A stretch of DNA of 64,000 nt from Paraphaeosphaeria minitans (Eukaryota > Ascomycota > Dothideomycetes > Pleosporales > Didymosphaeriaceae). The notes under the pieces are model-generated. The model saw only the letters and a program-made list of their open reading frames with translations. It searched no databases and was not told where the DNA came from. Location of the stretch: positions 1,426,001 to 1,490,000 of the forward strand of contig WJXW01000006.1 in assembly GCA_015832175.1 (NCBI GenBank), read 5' to 3'. Made by a program: the position numbers and the translations under genes. Shown piece by piece: positions 1 through 10,564 of this stretch (within the stretch, counting starts at the first letter, position 1; each line of letters begins with the position of its first letter).

Positions 1-1600
1 ACTCGCGGCTCCATTTTTATAGAGGGTTGTCCCTCCGGACCGTCGAGGGGAAAGCGCTGCAGCCGGGAAAGGCGACGATCGCGTGCGGTTTGGGCCTACC
101 CTTATCAAAGGCATGCAGCATGCAGCATGCAGCAAGCAGTCGCGCGATGGAGCGCCCACAGGCAGTCGGGTTGTCGATGGAGCATCCACAGGCAGTCGAT
201 GGAACATTCTCCCAGCGGACGCAAGGCGAAGTGGGGAACGCGATTGGCGCGCGCTGCCGTTCCTCCCCACACGCAGATATCAAGCTTTGACCAAGCACGC
301 ACAAGCTTCGCCTCTCCCGCCCCGTGGATGATAAGCAAGCGTCTGAATTGCCTCAAGTCCTCGGTGACCCCGGAGCAAAAGAGCACGCAACTAACTAAAT
401 GTGCTTGGAGGGACCGAGCCTCCCTGCGAGCCTCCCGACGTTTCCATCCGACGTTGCATGGTTCGGAGAGCATGCAACGTGGATCCGCGCGGCAGTCCCT
501 CACTTGCCCTCCCATTCGTCAGAGCTGGAGGCATCTCTGTAGACTACGTTTCTTGAACAGGGGCAGGAAAGAGAGAGACATCTCTGTAGACTTGTTTCCC
601 GTACCTACAGAGGCAGGATAAGAGAGGGGCATCTTTGAACACTCATTTCTCGTACAGAGGCAGCATAAGACAGAGACATCTCTGAACACTCGTTCCTCGT
701 ACAGAGGCAACATAAGACAGAGACATTTCTGAACTCTCGTTCCTCGTACAGAGGCAGCATAAGATAGAGACATCTTTGAACACTCGTTACCCCTAGAGAG
801 GCAGCATAAGACAGAGACAAGTCCGAACACTCGTTCCTCGTACAGAGGCAGCATAAAACAGAGGCATCTTTGAACACTCGTTCCTGGGACAGAGGCATGA
901 TAAGGCAAATTGCCAAGTTGCGAGTCCGGCTTGGCCTCGTCCAAAACACCCATGCGATCGTCCCTTTGCCCCCCCTGCTGAAACACAACATCCCCTGCAC
1001 CATTATCTGCGGTCCGACCGGTCCGAGAATCATCCCCATTCTTGGCTTGGGCAACATCCGTGGTCCCCGCACCCGACTAAAGGTTACTTTCGCTGTTTGG
1101 GCAACATCAGTAGGCAGTCTACACCCGACTAAAGCTTACTTTCGCTGTATGAAGGGTATCCTCAGACTCGTCCATGGGCCAATAGTATTCTGCAAAAGGG
1201 TATAATCTACTGCATCAAAGCTCCTAAAGCCCAAAGCCCTACATACCATAGTCCTTCGCCGTACACAAAGAGTACCAATAGCTTCAAGCACTAGACAGCC
1301 TCCACCACGCTGTCCGAACCCATCCGAGACATCCTCATCTTGTCTACGGTCGCCATGTGAACTGATTGAACCGTGAACGTGTCCGCTTCTGGCAACGACC
1401 TCGGGGCCATGAGCTCAACTGGTTCTCCCACGCCCGAATCGCTTCAGTGTATTGCCTCTGCTGATGAGGAGACGCTGCGCTCGCACACGGTCCCGACGAT
1501 TCGCTTGATCCAAGCCTCGGGCTTTCAAACTCCCACGTCTCCCTACGCAAAGGTTACCACCATGACCCGGAGACTAGCAGCGACGAAGATCAAGGTGCAC
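1..1600. other. Gene-free, repeat-rich stretch
   Basis: No reading frame here looks like a protein; the open frames at 100-1070 are low-complexity products of the repeats. Visible structure: a short CATGCAG run near 112-135; two related segments near 144-200 sharing GATGGAGC and CCACAGGCAGTCG; the 47-bp array listed separately; and a 50-bp direct duplication starting at 1049 and 1099 (GGGCAACATC ... CCGACTAAAGG/CTTACTTTCGCTG). The last 450 bp before the end of the RhoGAP gene would be its 3' side and show nothing else. Confidence 0.6.
557..899. repeat. 47-bp minisatellite, about 7 copies
   Basis: Copies of a unit beginning ACAGAGGCAGCATAAGACAG start at 607, 654, 701, 748, 795, 842 and 889, exactly 47 bp apart. 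A diverged copy at 557 is spaced 50 bp because of a CCT insertion. Copies differ at several positions each, so the array is not freshly amplified. The 47-bp period is not a multiple of three, which argues against coding. Confidence 0.9.
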
Positions 1601-3801
1601 TTAATCTTCATCAAATATCTGCAGAACATTCTCCAGTATCGTGATGATGACGCGAGCTTGAAGCCCAGCGTCTGCCATGTTGTTTCCTTGATGCGGGCCC
1701 ATGATGGACGGCCTGGAAGCGTTAGACGATGCCTGAAAGACGCCTGTGTACAAACTTACGCCCAACAGATACCGAGGTTCGCAGTGCTCATGCGATTGAC
1801 CTCGGACGACTGCTCTACACGGCGCAGATGCAGCATGATCGCTCGGAGTGTAGCGTAGTTGGGATCCGGGAGTGCGTTGATCAGCGCATGCATCGAGTCC
1901 CGCCGCATCGTGTCGTCGTCGATGCGTGCTGCATCAATGAACTTGGCGTAAAAGTCCCGCGTCAACAGAGCGTCGGGAAGCTCGCGGAAGAACTGTTTCA
2001 ACAGACCAGCAACGCTATTGACGTCGTGTTGAAAAGCCTCGGGGTTGCGGAAGTCGACTTGGGTTGCATCTGTCGCCTGTTAGCCACAGTTCCGAGCCTT
2101 GGCATGGCGACCATACCACTATCAAAGAGACTTTTCATGTGCTGAATATGAGACGAAGTCCCGGGAATGCGATAGATCCCTTCAACTTCCAGACCGTACA
2201 AATCAACAGCCTGGATGCACTGATATACGACCAGAGGTACTGGCGAACCATCTCTGGCAAACAAGTTGTCCAAAGTAACTCCGAATACTGGATTGGTGGG
2301 AGGGCTGGCAGGGCTGTGCAAAACTCCACTCGACTGTTGTGCCCCCACTTGGCCAGCAGGACCTCGGGGATAGTCGGATTGCGCATAAGGATTTTGCGCA
2401 ACGGGAGAGTATGGCGCAGTGTTTGATTGTAGATGCGGCTGCTGTAGCTGCGGAAGCGGTTGCTGGTAACCCGCATTGTAGGGTTGATAATTTGATTGTT
2501 GAGCAGGCCCCGTGGGGTAAGGGGCCTCATGTTGCGCCGGCGACGAGACTGATTCATTATGGGCCAGACCAAACGTAGGTGGGGGCTGAATTTGCAGCGA
2601 TGTCCGGCGGTCTCCACCGACGGCAGGAGGTGGAGTAGGCTGAGCTGTCTTGGAGGCCTGCGTGGGATGCTTGATGTATTGCAAGTCGGTTCGCACGGAT
2701 GGTACCTTGGAGGCGTGCTTCAAGATGTAGTCGTCGAAGTCTCGATCGTTGTTGATTTGGTACATGAGCTGGTTGATGCTTGGGGGTGGTTGAGACGTGC
2801 TGCCCTTGAGAGGTTGAGGGCTGACCACCTGACCATTGTTCACAACAAGCTTCTCGTTGAAAGAAGCGTACTTTTGCATTTCCATGGTCAGAGCGGCGTC
2901 GACCTCCTTGATCAAATCGACCATGGCAGCGACCGCCTGAGGGCGTGTAGTAGACACTAGTTCTTTGCGGTACGACTGCGCAGTCTGAACTTTGGTCAGG
3001 TAGTCTTGGTCTGCAGCCTGAACCTTGCGGTGCAGGTCCTCCTCGTGCTGGGCAGCCGACTTGGGGCCCTTGAGCCCGAACTTCCTGCCAGCGCCAGTGT
3101 CGCCCGTCTTGACACGGTCCAAGTCTTCCGACAGCTGGTCGTACTTGGCCTTGGCCTTTTCCACCAGCCTCTCGGCATCCTGGACCTTTGCCTCGGCGGC
3201 CAGACCCTGCTGCTTCCAGGTCTTCCGGCTGGCGTCCATCTTGTTGGCCAGCTGCAACAGGTTCTCGTGCATGGCGTGGAGCGCGAGACCAAACTGCGTG
3301 CCATTGTCGCCGATGCGCTCGTTGGCGTGCATGACCAGCTCGAACTGCGTCTGGTAGCTCTCGTGGCGGCCGTCGGGCTTGCGGATGCTGTCGAGGGTCG
3401 AGCGGCTGAGCTTCTTGAGGGCGTTTGCGTGTTCCTCCTCCATGGCGCCGCGGCGCTTCAGAAAGCTTGCAAAGTCCTGCCATGTCAGTGTGTGGATGCA
3501 CAGGTTGGGCAGCAGCGCCTACCCGAGCGCTGGCGATGCTCGCCTTGAGGCGGCTGAGCAGCGTGTTGACACCAATATCCGAGTGCAACACATGGTGGAC
3601 CCTTTGCTGTAGCTGCGCATCTGGGGCGTCCTGCTTGGGTTCCTGCACATGGGCGACAGGCGCAGGCGTCACCGTCTCGACCGGCGATACAGAAGCATTC
3701 TCGGCATTGCCATTGACATCGTGCAAGGCAGACGATGTACCGAAGTCTGGATTGAAGCTGTCAGTGCTCTCCACGGGGGGTAGCGAGGGTGGGGCTGCCA
3801 T
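1601..3801 (-). CDS. RGD1: F-BAR/RhoGAP protein (Rgd1-like)
   Basis: A GTPase-activating protein for Rho-type GTPases that couples membrane curvature to the actin cortex; yeast Rgd1 acts on Rho3/Rho4. The model has four exons, 3801-3523, 3476-2117, 2069-1760 and 1712-1601, with three introns of 46-47 bp, giving 686 aa (yeast Rgd1 is 666 aa). Exon 1 encodes a disordered acidic N-terminus. An F-BAR-like helical region runs from about residue 60 to 300 (FASFLKRRGAMEEEHANAL onward), followed by a Pro/Gln-rich linker. The C-terminal RhoGAP domain has the arginine finger in GIYRIPG (Arg529) and, across two introns, the signatures FFRELP, NRMS, NLGICWAPSIMG. The last acceptor was chosen because only it restores that final motif in frame. 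Divergent from the next gene with 213 bp between starts. Confidence is high for family, good for ortholog. Confidence 0.92.
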
Positions 3802-4014
3802 GGTGGTTCGTGGTGTTGACAGTCAAGGCGGGCAAGCCATGCCGTGGTAGACCATCTTGGTCGGGGCGCAGCACTAGACGCGCGGATGCGCTTGCTGGCC
3901 TGACGTAGCTTCGACTCCACTCAGGCCCCCGCCATTCCCGCCAGCCCATGCGAACGCCTGTGCTTGACACTTTGACGTCGCCTGCAACACGAGACACCAC
4001 CACCGCCACCCACA

Positions 4015-4906
4015 ATGGCATCCCCCAATGGCCTGCCTGACGAGGTCACCGTCTGTCTGCAGAACGCCCGCTTTGTATGTTCCTTGCCATGCATCGTTAT
4101 CCTACTTATTGACCTCTCGCAGCTCCATCTCGCGACCTCAGCCAACAATGTCCCGCACATCTCCCTCATGAACTACACCTACCTCCCCTCGACGCCCTAC
4201 TCGCCGCATCCCACCATAATCATGACCACCCCGCCCTCATCCCAGAAGACCCACAACCTAGGGTCCAATCCGCTCGTCTCATTACTCGGTACCCAACCCC
4301 ACTGCAAGACATCCTTCGCGCCTCTCTTCATTCCACACCCCCCGAAACTTGAGCTCTCTGGATATTATACCAAGAAGCCCTCTATACATGCCCTCATCTC
4401 TAACTACGCTAACACCCCCCTCCACAGTCCACGATTGGGTGTCCCACCGCCCGCCCACCCTCGACGCGCGCAACCGCTCTCCCTCTCCTTCGCGCCCCAA
4501 CCCGCGCTCCGGCTCCCTCGCCGAGCTCCTCCTCGGCATGAACACCGCCTCCCTCAGCAGAATCAGCACCACCATCAACGGCCTCGCAACCATATTACCC
4601 AGCGGCTCCGAGGAGGAGGCCTGGTACAAGGCCCAGCATCTCGCCAACAACACCTTTGGCTCCAGCGAGGATTCCTACTCGAGCTCGCCCGTGGGTGGGC
4701 TGTGGGGTGGAGGCGGGCTGGAGAGGCAGCAGCAGGATGAGGACATGGTCGAGGGTGATGGCGGGACGAGGTGCTATGTCGAGGGCGAGGAGGTCAGCGT
4801 TGTGGTGGTGCGGATAAGGGATGGGAGGATAGCGGATTGGAAGGGGCAGGTTAGGGATTGGGTAGTTGGGGATGTGGGCGAATCTGGTTTGGCGAATGGC
4901 GTTTGA
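4015..4906 (+). CDS. Pyridoxamine 5'-phosphate oxidase-like FMN-binding split-barrel protein
   Basis: Probably a flavin-binding protein of the putative PNPOx family found widely in fungi (similar in kind to yeast YLR456W/YPR172W); the true substrate is not known and B6 oxidase activity should not be assumed. Three exons (4015-4074, 4123-4288, 4428-4906) give 234 aa. After splicing, residues about 20-80 read FLHLATSANNVPHISLMNYTY, then an IIMTT strand, then NPLVSLLVHDWVSHRPP, the usual start, strand and loop pattern of this family. The second intron (139 bp) is long for this window, but it rejoins SLL to VHDWVSH exactly. The tail contains an acidic, Gly-rich insertion before a final beta segment (EEVSVVVVRIRDGRIADWKG). 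No signal peptide, so cytosolic or nuclear. Confidence 0.8.
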
Positions 4907-5260
4907 GCCACGGAAAGCTGTACGATGCCCACACATGCATGCTTGAGGGATGTACGAAGATTATGCAGAACATGGAAAGCTGTATTCTGAAAGCCAGATT
5001 ACTCTCACGTGGGAAACTCTGATCGGAATACTGTGGTATAATTGTGCCGCCCGAGCTCGAAGCTATTACTCAAACGCCAAACGCTCGTTCCATCTCTGTC
5101 TCTGTGACATAGAGCAGGACCTATACCCATGTGTCCGACAGCGCAGATAAAAAAGCCGGCAATTTTACATGAAGCTGCACCAAAACCGAAGACAGTGCTA
5201 TCCATAGCCTCTCCTCGCCGACTGACTCTCCGTTCGCTGATGGTAAAGTCGGCAAACCCC
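4907..5260. other. Convergent intergenic gap
   Basis: About 350 bp between the 3' ends of the PNPOx-like gene and Spt16. No frame, repeat or RNA gene is supported; it should carry both 3' untranslated regions. Confidence 0.5.
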
Positions 5261-8200
5261 CTACCTTTTCCTCTTCTTCTTCCCCTTCTCCTCCTCCTCG
5301 TCGGCAAGCCCGCTCTCACGGTCCTTCCGTGCCGCCTTCTTCTCGAGCTCATCCCAGTCCTCTCCCTCGGAGAACTCGTCCTCCGAGCCCTCGTCGGTCA
5401 TCTCGTTCGACGCATTCTCATCGAAGTCGCTCTCGTCCTCGCTGCTCTCGTCGCTCTGCGCCAGCTCGCTCTCCGACACCTCGAACGCGCTCTCCTCTTC
5501 CTCTTCCTCGGCGTCTTCGTCGTCGGATTCCGTCGAAAGGAACGACCACCCGCCGTCGACGAAGAACTGGTGCGGGTCGCTGGTCACCGTCTTCATGATG
5601 GTGGCCCAGTTGAGGTTGAGCGGGCCCTCGGAGAAGGGGATGTCGACCGAGTCGAGCCAGTCCTTGACCGGGTCGAGAGACTCCACGGGGATGGTGTTGA
5701 TGTGCGCGGGAGTGCGGTTGTAGTCTTTAAAGACGACAACCATGTCGAAATTCCTGAGACCAAACTGCACGCGTTCGAGATGCACGATTTCGATCTCGCT
5801 GAGCGTGAGGCAGGTGAAGGGGGGCTCCGTCAGCTGCACAAGGCAGTCGGTGGTAGGCTGTATGAGCACGGAGGATCGCGAGGGTACACCGTTGAATCCA
5901 AGCTCGCGGTATGGTATGTCGACGCTGACATTCTCGTTGCGTGCCGCCTCGGCAATCTTCTCCGCAAAGTTCTTGAATTCCTTGTCAAGAGCCGCACGTT
6001 GCCTTCGCTCCGCTTGCTCCTGTTCGAACTCTTCTTCGTCGCCGTAACCTTTGTGCTTGCGCTTCGCGCGGGCACCCGTCTCATCGAATTGGATATCCGT
6101 GGCATCGCGGACGAACTGGACATCCTTGGCCTTCTTCTTGCCGACCATGATGGGGTTCTTAAGGTGCACATGGATAATGACAATGAGTTCGTGTTGCGAC
6201 GGCTGGAAGAAGAGATGTTTGACGTTGGCGAAAAGAACGTCGATTTTGACGCCGCCAGCGCCGTGAGCATACCGGAGACCGTTTTGGTGGATTTCGACAG
6301 ATCCTGGAATACGCTTGCCGTCGAGGGCGGGGCGAAGGTAGATCATGTCGAGGACGAAGGGTTTCCGGTCTGTACAAGTCAGTAGGGAAGGTGAGCACAA
6401 GTGAGTGAAACATACTCTTGATAGGCACAAGCTTGTCCTGCTCCACGACATCTTCCATCTGCTTCTTCTCCTGCTCTCGGCGGACAACGTCCTTCTTGAG
6501 CTCGGTAATGTCCTTGGTAATCTGCTCAATGCGCTCGATGTCATGCGAGCGGAAAGTCAGACTGCGAATGAAGTGCGCGTTGGGATCCTCAAACGGCTGG
6601 TCGTCTTTGCGGCCCACACCTTGACCCGGTGATAAGAAGTTGACACGAAGAGAAGTGAAGTCGGCTTCCGGAGTATGGGAAGCATTCTTGATGGTATGAA
6701 TGTGGAAAGGAACTGGCCGACCCATGATGGGAAGTATGATAGTAAGGCTCTTCTTGTCGACAACAATCTCCAGCCTGGCGACTGATGTGGGCAATTGATT
6801 GTCTCGCTTGTATGACTCAAACTTCTTGAACTTCTTCTCTTCGGTGCCGTTCAGAGCTTTGGCATCCTCGCCATACTCTTCCAGACCTGCTTGCTGTTTC
6901 TTCTGGTGGAGTTCTTTTTGATGCGCTCGCCGCTGCTCGTCTTTCTCCGCGTCTTGGTTGGTCGTACGCTCATGTCGCGTTCGCGTCTTCGTAATGTTGG
7001 TTTGTGCAATGGCAGGTCGGGATTCCTTCTTAGCCTTTGGCTTCTTCTCTTCCTCTTCTTCATCGTTGAAGAAGAATGAGATGCTTTCGAGGTCAGATGC
7101 GGTATCCTTTGTGAAGACGGCACAATCGGTGGGACCCACGCGGACTGTGTCGACTAGGACCAGTGAATAAGACTTGCTCTTCTTGTCCTGGGGCTTTGTG
7201 TTCTCCAAATCTTGTAAGCTGGTGCTAATGACCAATGTCATACCGTCCTTGAGAACGCGGGTGTTCTTTCCGCTCAGAAGAAGTGCCGTATCCTTGTTCT
7301 CAGTGCCAACGCCGTAACCAACATTCTTGGGGAAATGCTTCTCGTACTCGGGCTTCTTTTTCTTCAAAAGTTCTAGCGCTTTGCTGTAGACGTCCTTTGC
7401 AACCACACCATCTTTTATCGTCTTGATGATTAAGTCGTGAACCGACAGGAGAATCTTGTACGCTGTCTCCTGCTCGCGGTTCGGGTCAACCATGAAGGTT
7501 CGCGCAATCATGGCGCCGTATGTGTGGTAGCGAAGACCGAGCGCGGAAACGATGACCCCAGCATGCAAATTGTTGTCATTCGGTTCGGCGTTGAACTTGA
7601 GGTCGTAGCTTCCGCCACTTTGCACTGTGGGCTGCAGGCACCAATCCAGCTGCATGTTGTCGAAGTTTTTCGATACTTTCTGCTTCTCGAAAAACTTCTG
7701 ATCGTCGATCTTGTTCGAGATCTTGTCAGAGAATGCTTTGTGGGACACCTTCTTTTCTGAATCGAGGATCTCGGACATTTCTTCGACGAAGTAGTTGCTC
7801 ATGACGGCACTCGATGCGCGCGACGCATCGCGGATGAGGCGCTGCAAGCTTGTCAGCAAGTGTAAACGTGGATAGTGCCGCTCCAGGACGTACCAGCTCC
7901 TTCGCATCTTTGATAGACATGGCCGCCTGCGAGAGGATAGGGCCAAGTTCGATCTGGTCCTCGTCTTTGATGCCAGCCTCGCCGAACGCCGCTTTCCACT
8001 CATCTGCGAAGCCGCCGCTCGCATTGTCTTTCTTGAGCACTGCAACCTTCTTACCTGCCTTCTTTATGATGTCGAGGCATTTCTCAAACTGCTTCTTGTT
8101 TTCGTCCACATCCTTGCCCCTGATGAGAATCTCAACGGGGACCTTGCCACCTTTCAGAGGCTCGAGGTATGACGCTATGCAACATGTCAGCAATTTGACC

Positions 8201-8620
8201 GCGATCACTGTCGCGCACCCATGCCGAAGATTGGGCTGTATTGCACCGCTCTCTTAATCCATGCAGGATGCCTCAACTTGTGGTCCGGCGGTGGACATAC
8301 CCTTCTTCTTTGTCGTGACGATCTGGAAGAGCTCAGGCGTGATGATGAACAGGGTCGCGGGGAACTCGTAGCCTAGTAGCCATAGCTGTGCGACAGCTGT
8401 CAGCGCAGTATCAATCGATGCTCGGTTTGCGCAATCTTACCTGGAAGGCTGCGGGCTTCAGATAGCTGCCTGATTCACTCGCCTTGCCCACGACAGTGGC
8501 GATGGAGCCTGCGCCCTGGAAAAGCTGGTCGCCGCCGCGCTTGTCGGTCTTCCACTTGGAGACGAAGTTGCCCAGGCGCTCGTGAAAGAGGTCCTTGTCG
8601 ATGACAATGTCGTCAGCCAT
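5261..8620 (-). CDS. SPT16: FACT complex histone chaperone subunit Spt16
   Basis: Large subunit of FACT, which with Pob3 and an HMG protein disassembles and rebuilds nucleosomes during transcription and replication. Five exons (8620-8441, 8385-8301, 8174-7894, 7841-6416, 6369-5261) give 1026 aa, the expected size. The start at 8620 gives [19 protein letters not shown], typical of the family; frames upstream of it lack similarity. Order of domains: catalytically dead aminopeptidase-P-like N-terminal domain to about 450, a charged linker with KR/E-rich coil, dimerisation region (about 530-650), Rtt106-like double-PH middle domain (about 660-930, [33 protein letters not shown]), and a strongly acidic Glu/Asp/Ser tail ending in a basic KKKRKR signal. 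The second intron is 126 bp, the others 46-55 bp. Very secure. Confidence 0.97.
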
Positions 8621-8954
8621 GATGCAGGCGGGACTCGACACAGCCTTCACGGGTGGCTGCGACAGTGCGGGTGGGGAGGGTGCAAGTAAGACAGGCGCCG
8701 ACGGAGAGAAAGTCGCGAACTGACGCGTAGGTAGAGTCTTGGCAGTCACGGTTGGTGAACGGGCGCGGCCAGAGCTCCGCTTCGAGTTCCGCAGCTTTTC
8801 CCCGAAGTTCAGCCTCTTCGGAGCGCAGGTCACCTCCAGTTCAATTCACCGGTGACGCGCCCGCGTGCAGCCGCCGCTTGCCTTTACTTGCACTGATGCA
8901 CTGATGCTCTTGCTCTTCGATGAGTCTGCAGCGCTCTCTTACCTCTGATATGCG
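8621..8954. promoter_or_regulatory. Shared divergent promoter, SPT16 / mitochondrial carrier
   Basis: 334 bp separate the two divergent start codons. It must hold both promoters. I see no TATA box of note and no repeat; the assignment rests on gene layout only. Confidence 0.5.
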
Positions 8955-10217
8955 ATGACCCCCAGCTTCACCACTCCCCGCACCGGCGCCGCTCCCCGCG
9001 TGGATGGAAACAACAATAACGGCCAGGGTCCAAATAAAGCGCCTGCAACGGGTGCGCAGGCTGCTGGCATGAGGGCCATTGCGGCTCGTGTCGTTGCTTT
9101 CTACTTTCGAGCGCCCGTCAAGGCTTTTTTCAGAGGCCGCATCGATTACTTGGGCTATGCGAGAGCTATCAACCCTCACTTCCGAGCGACAACCAAATGG
9201 TCATGGCGAATGACAACCCCAGCGGTGCTGTGGCATGCCATAAAGACAGAGGGATGGAGCTTCATACCGAACCAGGTCATGCCACCTCTGATCGCGAACA
9301 CTTTGTAAACCTCCCTTGGACTGCAGCTAGACTGCTAGATATTAACGGTGCATAGCATTGGTGCCGTGCTATACACATCGTACCTTCATAGCCTGTCGAG
9401 TCTCCATGTGCCATCCTCTTACCAAACCAAACGGACATATCCTCCACCCTCGTTCCGGACAACCTTCACGGCTGGCTTGATTGCTGGTGGTATTCAGTCC
9501 ACACTTGCAGCGCCCTTCGACGCCCTCCAAGTCCGCTTCCGAACCTCGGATATCCTCGAAGGAAAATACAAAACAATGTGGCACTACTCATGGCACAAGC
9601 TGCAATCCATTGGGCTACGCGGCATCTTCGGTGGCTTCGGTCTAAGTCTGATCAAGGACTCTGTCGGCGCAGCCTTCTTCTTCGGCACATTCGAGACGGT
9701 CAAGAGCCAAGCCTACTACACGTACATAACCCGCTACTACGGCAGCCGCACACGAGATACCCTTCTGGAGTCACGAGCTCTCTACATTGACGAAACAGAC
9801 GGTCGGCCTGTTATCAAACCTCACTACGCCTTGGAACCTAGTTTCATTCTTCTAGCAGGCCTTTCCGCCTCCTTGGCGTCGCAGACAATCCAGCATCCGC
9901 TCACCGAGCTCCAGGACGTACACTACCGCCGTCTTGAAGCGCTGGACTTCCAAGCTCATCAAGAATCCAAGCCATCGGGAATCATGAGAAGGTACTACCA
10001 CGCGTATCAAGAGACATTCCGGCAGTGCGGCAAAATAGCGAAGAGACATGGCGGATGGCGGCGATATCTGTACAGGGACTTCTGGATGAGCACCATCAAG
10101 CAGATGCCAAGTACTAGTGCCGGACTGATTGTGTTTGAGCTTGTGCGGAGGAAGTACGCGTTCGATACCGAGGAAGTCATCATAAGCCACGAAGGAGCAC
10201 ATATCCTGTTGACCTGA
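8955..10217 (+). CDS. Divergent mitochondrial carrier (SLC25) family protein
   Basis: Inner-membrane carrier-like protein of unassigned substrate. Two exons (8955-9304, 9356-10217; 51-bp intron) give 403 aa, longer than the usual 300. Three carrier-like repeats can be seen: around residue 50-115 (APVKAFFRGRIDYLGYARA), 145-230 (APFDALQVRF, matching the PxDxxxxR signature, followed by LRGIFGGFGLSLIKD), and 285-385 (QHPLTELQ, then a GGWRRYLYRDFWMS segment). The first and third signatures have lost canonical residues, so substrate gating may be altered. The N-terminal 45 residues are Asn/Gly/Pro-rich and not an obvious presequence. The splice joins IANT-F-IGAVLY in frame. Could be a structural member of the superfamily rather than an active transporter. 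Confidence 0.8.
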
Positions 10218-10564
10218 AGAGTGATACAGGAAGAAGAAGCCATACTGTAACATTACTGTTGATACCCAAGCCCGCATGAACATTAGCGCGCATCGCATCG
10301 TACATATCATAGACTTAGATTCATGCTCATGCTCACCAGCACTGACTGTAGAGTACAGACACTTTACTCACAATATCACACTACATCCCAGTACCATAAG
10401 TCCTACCTCCCTGCAACTCCACCATGTTTTACGCATATTATTACATTCTCTCTCAAAACAAGCCCAAAACGCAGTGAACAGTACAATGCTACAGAACGCT
10501 ACAAGCACAATCCCCCAGAATGGACATTCAAGATACAAAACAACTTACCAGCACAAACACCACC
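10218..10564. other. Convergent intergenic gap
   Basis: 347 bp between two 3' ends. AT-richer than the flanking genes, with no protein-like frame and no repeat array. Expected to hold 3' untranslated regions. Confidence 0.5.

Noticed and set aside
557..899. CRISPR array
   Set aside because: The repeats are directly adjacent with no spacers, copies are diverged, and the DNA is eukaryotic.
2557..3523. Continuation of the RhoGAP first-exon frame past 3523
   Set aside because: The family sequence leaves this frame at a GT..AG intron of 46 bp and resumes in another frame with the F-BAR region.
5129..6385. 418-codon plus-strand frame
   Set aside because: Exactly antisense to the conserved C-terminal half of Spt16; a compositional mirror with no family features.
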